A program made the position numbers and the translations under genes. This document shows, one piece after another, positions 24,001 through 39,000 of a stretch of DNA of 64,000 nucleotides. The stretch is from positions 287,893 to 351,892 of the forward strand of contig NW_019775508.1 of NCBI RefSeq assembly GCF_001039355.2. The letters run 5' to 3'. The notes under the pieces were generated by a model, which worked only from the letters and a program-made list of their open reading frames with translations, did not search any database and had not been told where the DNA came from. The first letter of the stretch is position 1, and each line of letters starts with the position of its first letter. The DNA is from Lingula anatina (taxonomy: Eukaryota > Brachiopoda > Lingulata > Lingulida > Lingulidae).

Positions 24001-27000
24001 TCAATTATCAAAATCTTTCATTGAGATTTATAAACAAAGAAGCTTAATTTCCTTGTTATATTTGAGTTTTTTCCAATTAATTAAATATTAGTTTCTTTTT
24101 AGCTCTGAAAGATAAAGAAGCCCTGTATATGACTTAGTAAAATAATGCTGATAATTCAAGAACATATGAAGAATCTGCATAAAGACAAATGAAGCAGTCC
24201 ATGAAAATACACAATATATAGTACACATGTAAATACGTCCAGTAATCAGAATAAAGAATTTGGTAAAACATACTGGTACATACATTGTATCTGTGACAGT
24301 TTCTGAAGTCCAAGAAAATTGCCTAATACAGTCTTTTTTCATTTTTCTCTTCATATCATTTGATTAGTTAAGAGCAAAAACTATTTTGTAATGGCATATA
24401 TCATTAAAATATAAATCTTGCAAGAGACATTTTCTTTGGACTAAAACTGTTTCACATTCAAAAAATACTCTACAGCAACATTATCCATACCTGGAGCAAT
24501 GACTTGAAATTGAAAACAAAAATCACAAACAATAAATTTCAGGTATATTTAAATCGTGTTACGAATATAAAAAATTCCAATATTTTGGTGATGTTTTTAT
24601 TAAAGCAGACATATCCCAGTACTCCAGATGTGGTAATGATAAAATACAAAAGATCTAATAGAGTGAACATGACCCATGCAGACATGCAGTAAAAAGCTAT
24701 AGCATCCACACCTATTCCGCCATACTGTGGGTGAACTCCTGTGTACACGGGCTGCAAGGGGTCACCAGGATGGGAAGGGGGAACTGCAAAAGACAACCAT
24801 TGGAAAAACTCAGATCAAGATATACTGGAACTGAGTAGATCTGAGCAATATTGAAGAAAAAATAGAGAACTGCAAGTTAGTTAATTACTATTTTCTACTA
24901 GCAAGTTCTCATTTTCCCCCCTGTGCTTATTCCTGAGCTTCTCGAAAGTTTTGTGGATAAAAGAAAATGTGCATATTAATATCCTTAAAAACTGAGAACA
25001 CTCATAGTTACAACAATGCCAGTAATGAAACAATACATACTCTGATAATCCCTTTATTATTATTATTGCCAAAGACCTTGAATATGACCTTAAGATTACT
25101 AAGGCCATTTCAAGGTTAAAAGTTAATCCATCAGCATGCATAGGAAAACACCAAGTAAACAATTCCCAACACCCAAATTTATTACTTTCCATGAAACCCA
25201 TAACCAAAATGTTTAGTGTCAAAGGTAAAATAGCCTAATTTTTTTATTACAAATTGCTTACTATCTGTATCGTATATCACCTGTGAATTCTACATTTAGG
25301 TTGAGTAAGTAAAGCAGCCAAACTCTCCCAAAAAGGTCACAAATTACACTGCATGGAAAAATGTAAGTGCCTGAACAGCAAACAAATTTTAGAAAATACT
25401 TTTAAGTAAAAGCCAAGGTGGTGCATTCATAATTGGTCTATCTGATCTCTTAATTTTGAAAAATCCCCCCTAGCTGTTACTGCTATTCAGGCTCTTTGGA
25501 ACTACACACAGAAATGCCATTAAAAAGTCTCACAAAATACACCATGTCAAACAATCAAAAATAAATCCACATAAATATCCAGACAAACAGATCAAAAACC
25601 AACCATTCTGACCTGCCGCATACTGTGGTATGCCATTAGGGTAAATATCTGGTCCATTGGATGTAGGAACAGCAGCAAAGGCAACAGTGGGCGACAGCAT
25701 GGTTGGTGGACCTCCGTTCACAGCAGTCGCTGTTGTCACGGGAACCAATCCAGAACCTAGAAGGCGGAGAAATGAGAGGGGCATTATGTGACAGCTAGCC
25801 AGTGGTGCACGTGGTTTGACACAACACCAAACGCAGACGTCTTTCTTTTACTGCATGTGGCAAACTTCTGGAACTCTCTAAAGCTTCAATATGCAAATGG
25901 ACATACTCACTGTCATGCAGGTTCTTAAGACTTGAAATAATCATGCTAAAAAAAAACACAGACATGCAACGTTGTCATTATATCTAATTAAAGGATTTAA
26001 AGCATGAAAATGTGCTGTTGTTTTTTGGATGAACAAAAAAAGAAATGGAATTGCAAGCTTTTCAAGTTCCCAAGAATCTTGATTTTCCAGATTGCATTCT
26101 CCGCATGCAATCCTTTGTTCCTATGGGGAATAACTTAGAGTACTGATTAGAAGGCTACACCATGCCCCTAGTCCATTAGCTTTCATAAATATTTCCACAA
26201 ATGAGAATTGAGAAAAAACCTATCTGATATGTGTAAAGACTGGAAGATTCTGTTGCAGTAGTTTTCTGACATTTCTGGCACGTAAAATTCTCATTACACA
26301 GTGCCCATTTTTGTGATAACTCTAAGGCCAGATTGCTGAACAAGAAGAAGATTAAAATCCGTCACATCAGAGTTATGCTGTTTTATAGCTCCCTAAGGGA
26401 ATAATCTAAGAGAGATTACTTTTCTTGGCATGAAATACGGAGATTTTTCTAAACATTGAAAAGGAATTTCCACCCAAGATCTCTATAAATAATGTGAAAT
26501 TGGTAAAATAGAAGCTATCCCAATGGAACAGTTATGCTACAATGAATAAGTAACTGTGCATTGTACCAAGAAATATAGCCTTGCTAATGTTTCTCAATCT
26601 ACAGAGAGAAAGAATCAAATAAAAAATCTCATTCACTGTAAAAGCCTATCAGTCTCTGAGTATTTCACATTATGAAGGAATAAAATTTTTGTTAAAGTCA
26701 AAAATGATACTTGCGCTGCTCAAAAATATTAATCTTAAGTCACAATAACAATCAAAAGTCTACACAATTTGCTTACTGAGCTTAATTTCTAAATTCAAAT
26801 CAAAGGCATTTTCAAAAATTATGGTTTCAGATAACTGAATGTAGAAACATCCAGAGCATTTACTGTAACAGTTATAAGATTTAAACTAAAAGTAATCTTT
26901 CAAAATGTTCAACCATCCTTATAACTGAATTACCGAAGAATGCATACAGGGTAAATGAATTCATTTGGAAAACATGCAAGAAAATGTCAAAAGATGTGGT

Positions 27001-30000
27001 GAAATTTATTTTTCTGTAACTTACAAATATGTTGTTTTTAATACCTAGCAAGTGGCTGTTTTCAGATTAAAGAGCACAAAAATATACCACACTGGGATAT
27101 TTGCTTCAAAATTCAATTTGCTTCCAGATTCATAAAAATTGTTATCAACAAAAGCCACTGTAATAGGAATGCATGAAGATTAATCAGACGTGAATGCTGC
27201 TCTCAGGTCCATTTCAGGAAGCCATGATGGTAGAGGAAGTACCTTTATTTCCTCACCAAAGTAATAGCTTGATTCTCTTTAATGAAATTGAAGGAGAAGT
27301 GCCTGGCCGCTGCCATTAAATCCCTTTATTGCTGGCCAGACAAAGGACTAATTAGAGTGTACAAGCCTGTCTGTATGCTGAACTACACAGAAAAAAATAT
27401 AACTGTTGGTACCAGGCGAATTTACTTTTGTTTTATTTTTGCATGACCACCTCTGTGATTATCAAAAGGAAATCAGTCTAAGATATTTCATTTGTTCTAT
27501 ACACCAACTTCTATATTTGATCAAAATTGATCAAAATCTGCTAATGAAGAAAAAAACTCCATTTGGTCAAAGAATATTTACCTATTGTAACCCAAAATTC
27601 TAAAGAAAAAAATCAGTAGTTTGACAAATAATAGACCTTTTTAGTTTAATTCTTGGTCTAATTTAGTGTGATAATAGGTGCCATTTTAGTTTACTCCTTG
27701 ATCTCTGAGATCAAAGGCAACATATCAGGTTCCCATTTCTGATTGTCACCCACAGCAAGATTTCTAAGAGTGCAATTTTGTTTAATCTTATCCAAGCTGC
27801 AAGCCACACACACACATATTTTTAACTAATCATTTTTAGCAACTCTAGCATTTCTTTCACGAAATTAAGTAGCTGAATGTATATTTTGTAATTAATTCTC
27901 AGTTCTTGTTATTTTTGCCCCCCAACTTCATTAACTACCTCATTCTCATGGAAGTGCCTTTAATACTTTTTTTTTGTTCCACCAATACCCATTACTTATA
28001 CATCAAACATACCAAAATATAAATAAATAATAATAATCCCTGTATCCACAACAATTCCAACCAAATTTACAACAATTAAAGCAAAAACAATAAGATAATT
28101 ATGATAAAATACCATCACTCCAAAGTGCTCCATATCTATTTACCTGCTTGTGCCATTGCCTGCGGAGAGATCCCATTTGGTAATGTTCCCACTTGGCCCA
28201 GGTGTGTCAACGATGTGACAGGATTAATGTATGCACTGCCCTGTGCTGCTGCTGCAGCCATGATCGCCGCTTGCTGCTGCATTAGCTAAAACAACAGTAA
28301 CCTTGGTTGAAAAATGGAAATGTATTCTGGTTTCCAAAGGCATGAATTTCAAATTATTCTGTCTGAAGTGGCAAATTATTGATGTTTCCATTAGCTGGCT
28401 CCTATGAGCATCAGAGGATTCAACAAAGACTGACTGCTATCTCCACTCTCCACTCCCTCCAATTAGACTCCACTCAAAAGAATTGCATGAGGGAAATATG
28501 CTGCAGATAACACAGACCTTGATGTATTTCCATATGTATAATTTGCTGGGTTGGGATATCTCTCTCATCCCACTTGCTCAGATAAAAGAGATGCAATAGG
28601 AAGCTGAATGATTTCATTAACTGCCTTGTCAAATTTGTTCAGCAGCACAAATGAATGAACAAAAATTTAAACAAAAATTCTTCTGAAACAAACTGATTTT
28701 CTTTTTGGAATGTAAAAAAATATTCCTTAAATGCCACATGTATAGAAAAATTATGTCTGACATTAAGCTAAGCATTTATCTACATGAAAGGGCAGAGAAG
28801 CTGATGAGAAATTACTGACTACAAATTGAGCCATTCCACTGACAGGGCTGCCACAATTAGATGCCACTAAACAAAGCAAAAATCACTAACAAACTAATTA
28901 ACTTTTCCTTTCAAATTTGACAATCTATGTCATCTGCCATCCCCCTGCCAATAAGTGGTAGTTTGGGAGTGTACAGAACACTAAATCCAATTCCAACACT
29001 GTCAGGAAGTTTAACAGAACTCTGTGTCGAGGGGGATTTAGAGCAAAAATTACATGAAAATTTCTGAACTGGAGCTTGTTGGCCAAGGCAGTGAAAATCT
29101 ATATCAACCTTATCATTTGTAGTCCACATTTATATATAAAGTTTTCTGTATGTTGTACTTTACAGGAAAACTGATGGTACCAGAATGGATTCTATTAATA
29201 TATTAGCATATCCTTATACATTTCACAACAGATCAAAGGATTTTATGATGTCCACAAGCACTGTTTTTTTTTTCTTTGGAACAGCACCTTGAGTAATATA
29301 ACGCAATTTTGTTCCAGAGTTTTTAAGTTCAAGTAGATGTGTTGTTATTCCAGAACTCAAAGCTTGTCACATACTGGAGCAAAAATAATCAATTTCTCAT
29401 TTTCAGTCTGTATTGAATCAGCCACAGCAGTAAGCATTTTGGCATTTGTCCAAAACCCATTGATTAAATAAAACAAAAAATGAAATTAAAGTTATTACAA
29501 ATATACTGTCTACTAATTTTTTACATTTTCTAAGAGAAGTGAAAAGGAATGACTTTCAGTATAATGGTATATTTTTCTATCAATAAAAAAGAAAAATAAT
29601 GCAATTTAGGAAGAATTATCTTGAATAAAGCTTTTAAATTTACCATCTACAAAAAAAAATAAAAAAATAAATAAAAATTAAACCAACAGCTTAATTAAAA
29701 CAGAGAGAGAAATACAGAGTGCACTTACGTTCACTTGTGAATAAGCCCCGTACGCATGTGTGAGAGCGAAAGGGTTCAGCAACCCCAAGTTTCCTGCCAT
29801 CTGCTGCATTTTACGTAGTTGCCGTTCCTTCTCCGTGTCTGCAAATTTCACAACAATACTGGAGGATGCACCCTGGAACATCAAAGGAGAACATGGCCAT
29901 CTTTCACTGGATCAATATACATGGGAATTGAAATCTTACTGTACACTCAAACTGGCTGATCTTGATAATCAGCTTTAGAAATGACATAAAGATCTTGCCA

Positions 30001-33000
30001 CAAGACAGGTTCTCCCACTCTGGTATCTTCTGACATGCTTTCTGCTGATACTGTCATTGGTAACAAATGTGAATTTCCCCTAATTACAAACATGATTGAA
30101 ATTTTATGGCAAAGATGAAAAAAACAATCTTCTAAAAATCCAAAATCTAATTATCCATATTATGTCTATATCTCAACTCTTCATTTCTTACACAAGACCT
30201 AACAATCGCAGTGCTCTGATTCATATTTGTGTAAATTTCTTATAAGTGATAAAGCAATCCTACCAGAGAAATATCTAAAAATCATGGTAAGTTTCTAGAA
30301 ACCAACCATACAGACATAATAACATAAGTAGAATTTCTAGATACCCATTCTGGGATAAAACTTTGGAACTAAAACTTCAACACTTCCTATGCAGAAAAAA
30401 AAACTCAAACCTTCCCTAAAAACATGTCAAACTTGAACACCTGCTGAATCCAGGAGTTCCTTCCTGAGTCAGTACATGACCCTACAAACCTTTTCTGTAG
30501 TTTTTGTAGTAGACTCAGTAGTTTTTTCTGCAGGTTTAGTTGCCGTGGTACTACTGTTGTCCTGATCTGAGTTGCCCATATTCTGATCTAGCCATCAACG
30601 TTTTTCTCTGTCTGTTTCGTCCAAATGTTTTAATTCAAATTGCTGATCCAAGATTAATAGAGAAAGCCTTTGTCAGATCTTGCACAAATAGGGTGATCAA
30701 TCCTGGCCCTTAATCGATGTGGTTCAAACAAAGAACCAGATCTTTTGTATATTAATGGAAAAAAAGCTCAGTGCAGCAGTTAAGGTCTTGGCAGGAAGGT
30801 GTCCTCTGGTAAAATGAAGAAGTGAAACTGTTCAGATTTCAGGCAACCGGAGTGGAACTGTTCACTATCCACTGCAACTCATTTGAATAAAAATGACTCA
30901 AAACGCTCATTTCATAGGGAAAACTGTTCTTAATTCATCATCCCAGGAGCCTATCGAATGTCCCCCCTGAGAGTTGCTGTAACACTCCCTCTGACCTTTC
31001 AGAATATGAACCCAAGGTTACAGTGGGAGAATAACAATAGCCAAGTTTCCAATATTGCGTTAACAGGCATCACAAGCAGTCAGACCAAGTTAATATGCCA
31101 GCACAGTTCACGCTTGAAAAGTGTTAAAACACCACAATACAAACAGCATCTGAGCTGATCATATCCATATGCACTAATGAAAACACAAAAAAGCACTGGA
31201 ACATTGAGATGGATCCATTCCTCTTTGGTTAGTCAGGTCTACTATGCTGAAGCAGCTCTAATGAGAGTGCTGTGTTGCAGCGATACTACCACTTTCAATT
31301 AAATTGAGATGAATATCAAAAGCAATCTATCAAAATGCAATTACCGCCAAATCTGCGTGGAATAAAGAGATATGTTCTGCAGATGTAATGAAAGTTTGAA
31401 AAATGTCAGCCTGCTCTGGGTATATGCACATTAATAAACCTCACAGTTGACAAGAATACAATTAATTTCCATGGAGACGCATTATTTCCATAACCAAACC
31501 TTTTCTTGTCGATAATTTTGGAATACGATTCAATCCCACTTTCAGAACACTATCCCTATAAATCCAATTCAATGGGGTTCAAGTGGCAAAACTTCTCTGC
31601 ATTTAGACTTTTGTCAATAGTTTGCTCATAACTCCACAAGAAATCAATCTCATTTCAAAACTTCGCTAATTACAAAAACACCAGCAATATTCCCAATCTC
31701 TTGGTAATATGTCCCTTGGCCAGAATATTCATTCAGGGTAATGGTACCTTCTACACCACTTTATACAATCATTTTTTGTTTGTCCTGATTTCACTGAAGC
31801 TGAAAGTAATTATTTTTTCTTTGGGCTGAATCATCTAGATTTCATATATTCTTAAAGGAAATTACAAAACCATTGTATGACCTGGTGGCTATTAATGATA
31901 CCAATCAATTAAACCTGCTTAGTTTCTTTATGGACGTTTAGAGGATATTGTGCAACTGATTTATTGCTCCAGTGTCAGTAGATCATGTGCTTTATGGCAC
32001 CAACTGAAGCAAACGGTGGACATAATTTGAGAACTAAGCTGTGCTTTCATCATCTGTCTGTAGTAATATGTCAGAAGAGGAATATTTGTGTATTGGAGGC
32101 ATTCACATATGCATGATGATGTGGCGTGATGACTAGAAATATCACGTAATTATTTTGGCAACGCAATCATTAGATCTTGCTTGTAGCCTGGCTGCTTCCT
32201 AACACTGTAAGATACTTTACTAGTTTATCTCTTCTAGTTGGGAGCACAGTAATGACAACTGGAGCCATTTTGAGGGCTATCCCATAAAGCCTATCCCTAA
32301 TGGCTGCATATCTCCTGATGAATGTAAGCTGCACATAACAGTGGCTTGGGAGTAATTGCACTTGGCTTAATGATGTGTGTGACAAAAGGGCATTGATTTC
32401 AAATTTGCCTTTCCTGAGACGCCCAAGAATCTAACTGAGCATGAATATAAATTACAATTTTAACCTTCAAATGCATGCATTGGGCTGTAACGCTACTAAA
32501 CATTTGAGCAGCAGTTAAATGATTGGTGCCTTAGTGTCAAATCCGTAATCAAACAAAATGACTTTGTCAACCCTTTTCTAGTATAATGTTTTCTGCTCGT
32601 TTTGTCACCATTAAAATTCATCACTCAATTCTCTGTATCTAATTCCAAGATGAGCTTAAAAACATAAGGTTAAGCAAAAAACATATCCCAACTTATCACC
32701 AATGTATCCTTTCACAAGAAAAATGTGTGAGCAAAGGTGATCACATCTGAGTCATCTGACAGAAAGTGAAATGTTTAAACTCAACATAGACATCCTATAG
32801 TAGCAGATGCTCTGAAACCAGCAGATTCACTTTACTTGTCATTATCAACCATTTAAACCATCAAGACCACTGTACGCAGTCGGCCTTAGACTGATATCTT
32901 TTACATACAAAATTCACTAAAAATTTCTTTCAAGCCACCCGCCTCTCTTTGGGCTGTAGGCACTGATATTTGGCAGCAATCAGACCTGTTCACATCTGAG

Positions 33001-36000
33001 CACAATTGGGGCAAACACAATCACACCCCACCGACAGCACCTGATATAAAGCTGGCACCCTCCTACCCTATACATTTCCTTTAAATATTAGTGTAAAGTT
33101 TTAAAATGATATAATCATGAATGCTCTTGAAATATATGGATACTATTAGGAGAGAATATCATCTATAGCTTTACTGCTCATTCGTTAACATTACTATAGG
33201 TTTTAATATATGCTACATTTAGCAACATGGCTCTACATCCTATTACTGTACAGACTCTTCTGATTTCTGTATTATACCTCTTTGAACAGATATATTTAAC
33301 TGTACAAATTGAATTTTCTAATGTTCACAGCTAGTCTTTGATGTTAACATGACACTATAAATGAACTTAAAGTACCTGACAACATTAACATGACAAGTAA
33401 AGACGCTACAATCACAGTGATCATCATGTGACTAGAGTATATGTACAAGACAACATCTGCCAATAACAACACACAAACGCACCACAAGAGGAGAACAAAT
33501 CTGGCATAACAAACATTCTAAAATGGAGGAGCCCGGTAAAATGGACAGAGGGCAAATAAGAACAAGAACAAAAATATTTTGATTCTATCACCAGGTTGTG
33601 CAGCATTTTTTACCAAATATATTTTCTGTATCTTGATACTAAAAACAAAATGGAAAAACAAAGCAAAATTAACCACATGTATTATTCCCATCAAAGTCAT
33701 GCAAATTTTGCATCAAGGTGAGAGACCTCATCTGCTGCAAGCTGACACCATTATCGCGCCACTTGATGATGCAAATTTGCATATGCTACAACAGCAGTAC
33801 AATATTCTCTACAAATCTTCTCCCATTCATGTTCAGGGCCAAACACACTGAGAATATGGCCAAGAACATGGATAGTTGTGAAAACATCAAGGTTATCCTG
33901 ATACAGGGCCCCCAACACTGCAAGATAGCAGCCCTGGAAGGGGATCACCAATAGCAGTCTCCATTTGAGAAGACTGTTGAGATTGGATGTCAACTACAAT
34001 TGGCTGAATGCACTAGAAGCGAGCTGATCTAAAGACTACACACAGTTGCTAGAAACCTTTTGTAGAGGTCCTGGTATTACCTAAATAGCAATTATAGTTC
34101 AAAGAATCAGTGAACTGTGTATACATTGTGGCAAACAATGTTTTTTTCTGAATATTGCTTCCTCTATTCCATTGTCTTTTCAATGAATTCCACATGATAC
34201 ATCATATAGCACCAGAAATTACCAGTACGCTGAAATCATTAGGACCAGACATTCTAAAAACTGTGATTAATGATGCACTCTATCTTCTTAGCCTTTACTG
34301 CTTACTTAATAAACTGAGCTTACAGAGTATAATGCTTGAGAATCTCTATGCAGAAACAGCAATGGTTACTTTTCACCATATAAGGTAAAAAGACACTTAT
34401 CAACTAATTGCACCATATCACAAATTTATCAATGGTGAATGCTGGTGGCTTTTTTTACTCTTACACATAAACAGTACACCAAGACAGCATCAAGTCCCAA
34501 ATGTGCAATTTTGCACTCTTATTGCATACACCTTGTGATGAATGTGTTATGATGATAATAAAGAACATTAAGTGATTGTCCAACAACTTACTGGCATGGT
34601 CTGGGATCCATGTAATGCATTAATGGCTGCCTGTGCTTCTGCATGAGAGGAATACTTGACAAAGGCACATCCTAGAAAGAAAGCAGAGAAACCAGCATTA
34701 GAATATTGAAATCTCCACCAAACACACCAGGGAAATTGATGCTTGAGCTTGCATGCAAATCTCATCAAGCGCTGTATTAGGTGTGGTACGGTGGCACCAA
34801 GGCCCATAGGACATGCTTCATATTGCACACAGAGAAATTGGATTTCACAAGAGCTAAAATGACAGCAGCATAATCTACTTGTGAGCTGCCACTGAAAAAT
34901 ATTGCCTGCACATAAATCAGCACACCTTTTTTTTTTCTTACATATTATTGTGTGCAATTTCAACCCGTTGAGTAAGTCAGATCTAGCATTTCAGATCTGT
35001 GCAGTTTAGTCCTTCAGCATGCCTAGCATAGCTATACAGCTAAATCACAAATTTTGGCTCACAAATCCCTACACTTTTGGTTTTGAAATAAACTCTATAA
35101 TACAATGCATGACCAAGCAAAATTCATCTTGAAATATATACCCTGTTTGGACTGAGTCTCCAGTTTGGCTGACGTAGTTTAACTCTCCAACACGTGCCCG
35201 TTTCCTACTAGATAAAGAACCAGAAACGGCTTTCTATATGATGCACCATTCTGTTCTTAATGTTTTATGAAGTGTAATATGGATGATGCTACAGCTGCTT
35301 AGGAAGAATAGTGTCACCTTGTAAAGGTCAATATTTAATTCACCATACAGGTACATTATGACTTAAAATTAAATCACTAGTTCCAATACATTAGATGCAC
35401 AGAACTAGTGTGCTGACAGACTTTCAAAATTAATTATAAATGATATCAATCAGGAAAAACTTTATTTGCTAAAGATGTCTTCAATGGCTATAGAGAAATC
35501 CTCATTAAATTAATGCATAAAATCTTATATTCTTTCCATTAATGCTATTACTGGCATTTACTTTACATTATATGAAACTGTATAATATTCACAATGTAAA
35601 CCCACATGAGCTGGCAAAATGTGGTGCACTATTAAAGATGTATACCTATTTGTATAACCTGAATATAGACCACACCCAACCAGCAAGCCATACATTTTAC
35701 TTTGAAATGCCTCCTTTGGGCTTTTCTTTTCTAGCTTCCCACAAATTGGTGTATCTTCGGTTTTACTATAAAAGGAACATCAGTCATAAATTTGAGACAG
35801 AAATTGTCCCAAATATGATTAATAGATGGATCTTTTAAACCAAAGAGTAGTCCCTGAGTTTCAAATCACTTTATTCCTTCAGACTTAAAATATTTCAAAA
35901 AGTGAGATTGGACCAAAAAAGCACTAAGCTAGATTCACACCCTTTTATTTGCTTATTTCCCCCTCTGTAACAACGTAAACAAAGTACAAATAAATAAATA

Positions 36001-39000
36001 AACAATACCGAGTTAACTCTTTTGAGGAAAAGCTGCATTATAACATAATGGCAAAATCAGTGCCACATAAGAGAAATTACTATGGAGTGGTCTGAAATTT
36101 CCAACTTGTGGTAAACATTTAGAATACATTCATCCAAAAAATTGTCTACCTGCATGAAAACTTGCCAGAAGAAAAATGCACATTTCGAAATAGGACCAGC
36201 AGCCAAAATGTCTTGGCAAAGGCAGTAGTTCTTAGACTTCCATTTAGAAATATCAGGGAGTGTCTAAGTGCTGTTATGCATGTGAATTCCCAGGGCAGAA
36301 CTTTTGATTGATGATACTCTTTGAATGCTTTGAATGATGTCTTCTCATAATGGACATAAATGAAAAAATATAATTAGTGTGCATATTGCTAATGCATACA
36401 CTCTAGAATCTCAGTACATGGAAATTACTAAAAGCACTCATTTTGATTACGATTGCGTGCACTGCTGTGCAATCTAAGGTGGGGATAAATGAGTGATGAC
36501 TGCCCCAGATAGGTTTATTGCCAGGGAATATAATTTGGACAGACAAGCTCTGGAGAATTCATTACTACAGCATTTAGCAATGTCAGTGCAATATTTGTAA
36601 CTTTTATTGAAAATTGTTTGGATGACTTATTTCACATTTAAAATAAACCACCAAGAACAGTGCATAATGATAATAATAATAATATTCCTTAGTTATCTAT
36701 TTTTTTCTTGAAATGAATATCAATTCATTTTATTTATGTTTTTTTTTTCAAATTTTATTTTGAGAAAATTAAGAAAAAATTAATTTCTGTTCATAACTAC
36801 AAAAGAAGATTTTGCAGGAAAACAGATCTGACACAATGCTTAACAAATCTGAAAAATCTAACAAATCATGCAACAGGACTCTCTGCCTCCCCACGCCTAG
36901 TCAAAGTCAATAAGAATGCATATACAATATAATGAAAAAATGACCATGATCTAGAGAACACATAACTCTGCTCAGTTGGCAGAATCCACTGGGAAAACAA
37001 AACTTAATGGAAGAGGGGGAATATACAGGCATCACTTTGTCTTCATAATAAGGTATTAAACAAGTCTCATCTATATCCAAAAGTTAGTAATCCAATTTAC
37101 ACTAGTATATTTGGTTTGTGAATGCATTAATACATAGGAATCGAAATGCTTTATGGACTAGTGGGATTTCTGACTTTTTAATTTAGGAGGGCAATTACTC
37201 AAAATTTGAATGCAAAAAAAAAAAAAAAAAAAAAGTTTTAAAAAGTTGTACAATGAAAGCTGAAATATTGGTAGAGTTCTACAATGTGACATATAGGTAT
37301 TCATATTATTGAATTAATTTCTTTCAGTTTGCAAATGAAAGTGATTCATATTTCAGCAACATATCACTGTTTTAATATCAACAAATAAATTACAAAAGAA
37401 TACATATGGTGGTGTTCAATAATTCAGGCAAAGATAACCGCAAGTTTATCTTTAGCAGAAGCAACAAATAAAATGTACTAATTACTTATTTACTACAATA
37501 GTTCAGAACACATCTCTATAATCTCAAGAAGTAAGAGTAACCCACTGCTCAATAAGCAGACAGTTATGGAAGGTTTAAGATTAGATCCTGACTGGGAACA
37601 TGTTTAATGACTAGGGTGCACATACTCCAAATTATTATTTTTTAATATTAAATACTAACCTTTACTGTTTCCATTTTGGTCTCTTAGTATGGTGCATTCT
37701 TCAATCGTCCCAAATGGCTGAAACAACTGTCGGACATCTTCTTCTGTCTGTTGTTTATTGAGCATGCCCACAAACAGTTTTCTGTCTTCTGTAAAGGAAA
37801 TGAACAAAAGGATGTTGGCAAAGAGAAAACTTATTACACTATATGGTTCTTCAGTTATTTGGGCTTGGGTTTTAACATAGGTAATACAGGTAGATATTTA
37901 TTTCAGTCATCATCATCATCATCATCATCATCATATATGTAATAATTCTTCTTCTTATTATTATTATCATTTCTTTTGAGAAACAAAAATGATGTGACAA
38001 GGGGAAAAGTACTCCATTATGTCATATCTGCACTTGGAAACAGAGGTCAAATTCATCATTTCCATAAGACGTTGAATGAGAAATTGCTATCAGTACTATC
38101 CAGTAACTTTTCTCCTTTCATATCTCCATGATTTATCAGCTACTTACTACAACGCAGACATATTACTGAGAAATATCCTAGTAACCTTAATGTCTTTGAA
38201 AGCTAACATTCATGAATAATACATGATAAAGATAGTAGACTACACCACTATTACAATAACACAGTGCTGCCTTTTGTCTGGTCTAAAGCTTGGAAATAAT
38301 CAGCTAATGAAACTGTGCAAAACTTTTATGATAATTGTGATTACACTAAATTATTAAGCATTATCCAAATGCACAGACAAAGATCCTAAATAATTGATGT
38401 GGGAAGATTTCCCAGTAATGTTGTTCACTCCTTTTGTAAGTAGAGATGTTTCATATTACCATTTATTTTAGTCCTTATTTGTCAACTCAAGTATTTCCCG
38501 TATTTTCCAATGAAATGACTCTCCTTATTAATAATATGTTGGTAAATTTCCATCTAATCTTTCAACTGGCTTAGAAAGAAATGAGTTCGAACATATCTAG
38601 CCTTTATGTAAGTTGATTCTTAATCTAGTATAATGATGTATTGATCTTTAATGGTCCAGGAACTTTTATCAATTCATGAAATAGTGCAATATTTTGCTTC
38701 ACAGTGTTTTTTCTTCTAGCCCAAAGACAGCTTTAATGAATATGAGAGAATAATCAATTTTTTCCAATCCAAAATTCATATTTCCATTATACTTTTTCAA
38801 TCTCCTGTGACATGCCATCCCATTAGCAATATTTTATGTAAATCAACCAGCTCATTTTTTTCTGCATAAATATACTCAACTATTTTTGATCTGAAGGTAC
38901 TGGGCAATTAATTCATTATCCCTGGTCTCTTGAGAGAGGGCCGTGTATGGTCATAATACATTCTCTGTCAGACTACGCCATTAAGGATCTCAATATCAAT

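Noticed and set aside
33751-33993. 80-codon minus-strand frame with protein-like wording
   Set aside because: It overlaps the octamer hairpin, has no in-phase splice path into CELF and resembles no family I know. It may be repeat-derived.
34568-34963. 131-codon minus-strand open frame
   Set aside because: Only its last third is the real 80-nt CELF exon. The rest is intron read in the same frame upstream of the acceptor.
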